Of a stretch of DNA of 5,428 bases, positions 5,002-5,428 are shown piece by piece. Made by a program: the position numbers and the translations under genes. The first letter of the stretch is position 1. Every line of letters begins with the position of its first letter. The DNA is from Planococcaceae bacterium UBA3370 (lineage in GTDB: Bacteria > Bacillota > Bacilli > Bacillales_A > Planococcaceae). The notes beneath the pieces were generated by a model. That model saw nothing but the letters and a program-made list of their open reading frames with translations. It made no database searches and had not been told where the DNA came from. Location of the stretch: contig DEQI01000261.1 in assembly GCA_002360295.1 (NCBI GenBank), forward strand, positions 1 through 5,428, read 5' to 3'.

Positions 5002-5428
5002 TTAGTTTTTACAGAATACTTTTGCTAATAATTTTACACCGGCTTCTATTTCCTCCAAAGTAGGAGCGCCGTATCCAATAATAATTTGGTTAGTCGGTTT
5101 TTCCCACTGATAATATTGTGAAACGGGGTCCAATGCAACTCCTACCGAATGTGCTTTCTGAATGGCCATTTCCTCTGTTAAATAGGGTGGTAGTGTTAAT
5201 ACAATATGAAGTCCTGCATCATCACCTAATACAGTGAAGGAAGAGCCTAAATATTTAGCGATGGCTGCGATTAAACAAATTCTTTTAGTTCGATAGAGTG
5301 TCCGCATCTTAGCTATGTGCCTCGCATAATCACCAGATCGCATAAAATCAGCAATTACTAATTGATCGATACGAGAAACAGTAGATTTTTGTTGCTGATA
5401 AAAGGCTTCGAAAGTTGGTACTAACATT
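5002..5428 (-). CDS. MocR/PdxR-type GntR regulator, C-terminal part (gene runs off the right edge)
   Basis: At least 141 C-terminal codons are present and the frame is open to the window edge. The methionine near the edge is internal rather than a start. The sequence matches the end of the fold-type I aminotransferase domain of MocR regulators: RIDQLVIADFMRSGDYARHI, then KMRTLYRTKRICLIAAIAKY, then GDDAGLHIVLTLP (the 'aGlHlvl.LP' segment), then AHSVGVALDPVSQYY and IIIGYGAPTLEEIEAGVKLL. In this family an N-terminal GntR winged helix is fused to a PLP-binding aminotransferase-like domain that senses vitamin B6 or amino compounds. The PLP lysine and the DNA-binding part lie outside the window, so function (pdxST, gab or other control) cannot be assigned. 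It is convergent with the transporter operon. Confidence 0.88.
   Translation of the reverse strand, partial: MLVPTFEAFYQQQKSTVSRIDQLVIADFMRSGDYARHIAKMRTLYRTKRICLIAAIAKYLGSSFTVLGDDAGLHIVLTLPPYLTEEMAIQKAHSVGVALDPVSQYYQWEKPTNQIIIGYGAPTLEEIEAGVKLLAKVFCKN

Overview
The window is low-GC DNA with tightly spaced genes, strong GGAGG-type ribosome binding sites and hairpin terminators between convergent genes. The family mix (DUF421/YetF membrane protein, DUF2332 protein, LysR regulator, MFS exporter, MocR-type regulator) fits an aerobic spore-former of the Bacillales, perhaps the Lysinibacillus/Planococcaceae side. That placement is an inference from composition and gene families; there is no rRNA or other marker gene here.

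Layout, left to right: (1) the start of a DUF421 (YetF-like) membrane protein gene, minus strand, running off the left edge; (2) a DUF2332-family gene, minus strand; (3) a LysR-type regulator gene, plus strand, divergent from the DUF2332 gene across an AT-rich 118-base gap that holds two LysR-box-like dyads; (4) a perfect 12-bp-stem bidirectional terminator; (5) an alpha/beta hydrolase gene, minus strand, with an intact Ser-Asp-His triad; (6) a 366-base divergent intergenic region carrying five copies of an exactly 21-bp-phased repeat, an extended -10 promoter for the hydrolase, and a promoter, operator-like dyad and cre-like site for the next gene; (7) an MFS transporter gene, plus strand; (8) a 56-codon zinc-ribbon-like protein gene whose ribosome binding site overlaps the transporter's stop codon; (9) a second bidirectional terminator; (10) the C-terminal 141 codons of a MocR/PdxR-type GntR regulator, minus strand, running off the right edge.

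How the parts may work together: the LysR protein is well placed to control itself and the DUF2332 gene. The transporter and the small cysteine protein look like a two-gene operon under carbon-catabolite (CcpA) control plus one further regulator. The hydrolase is a single-gene unit, closed by the terminator it shares with lysR.

For four genes the longest open frame begins upstream of the most likely start. In each case a later ATG has the better-spaced Shine-Dalgarno, and those starts are used below. No mobile element, CRISPR array, tRNA or rRNA was seen. I found no clear evidence of a wholly new system. The strongest unexplained structure is the 21-bp phased repeat array between the hydrolase and the transporter.
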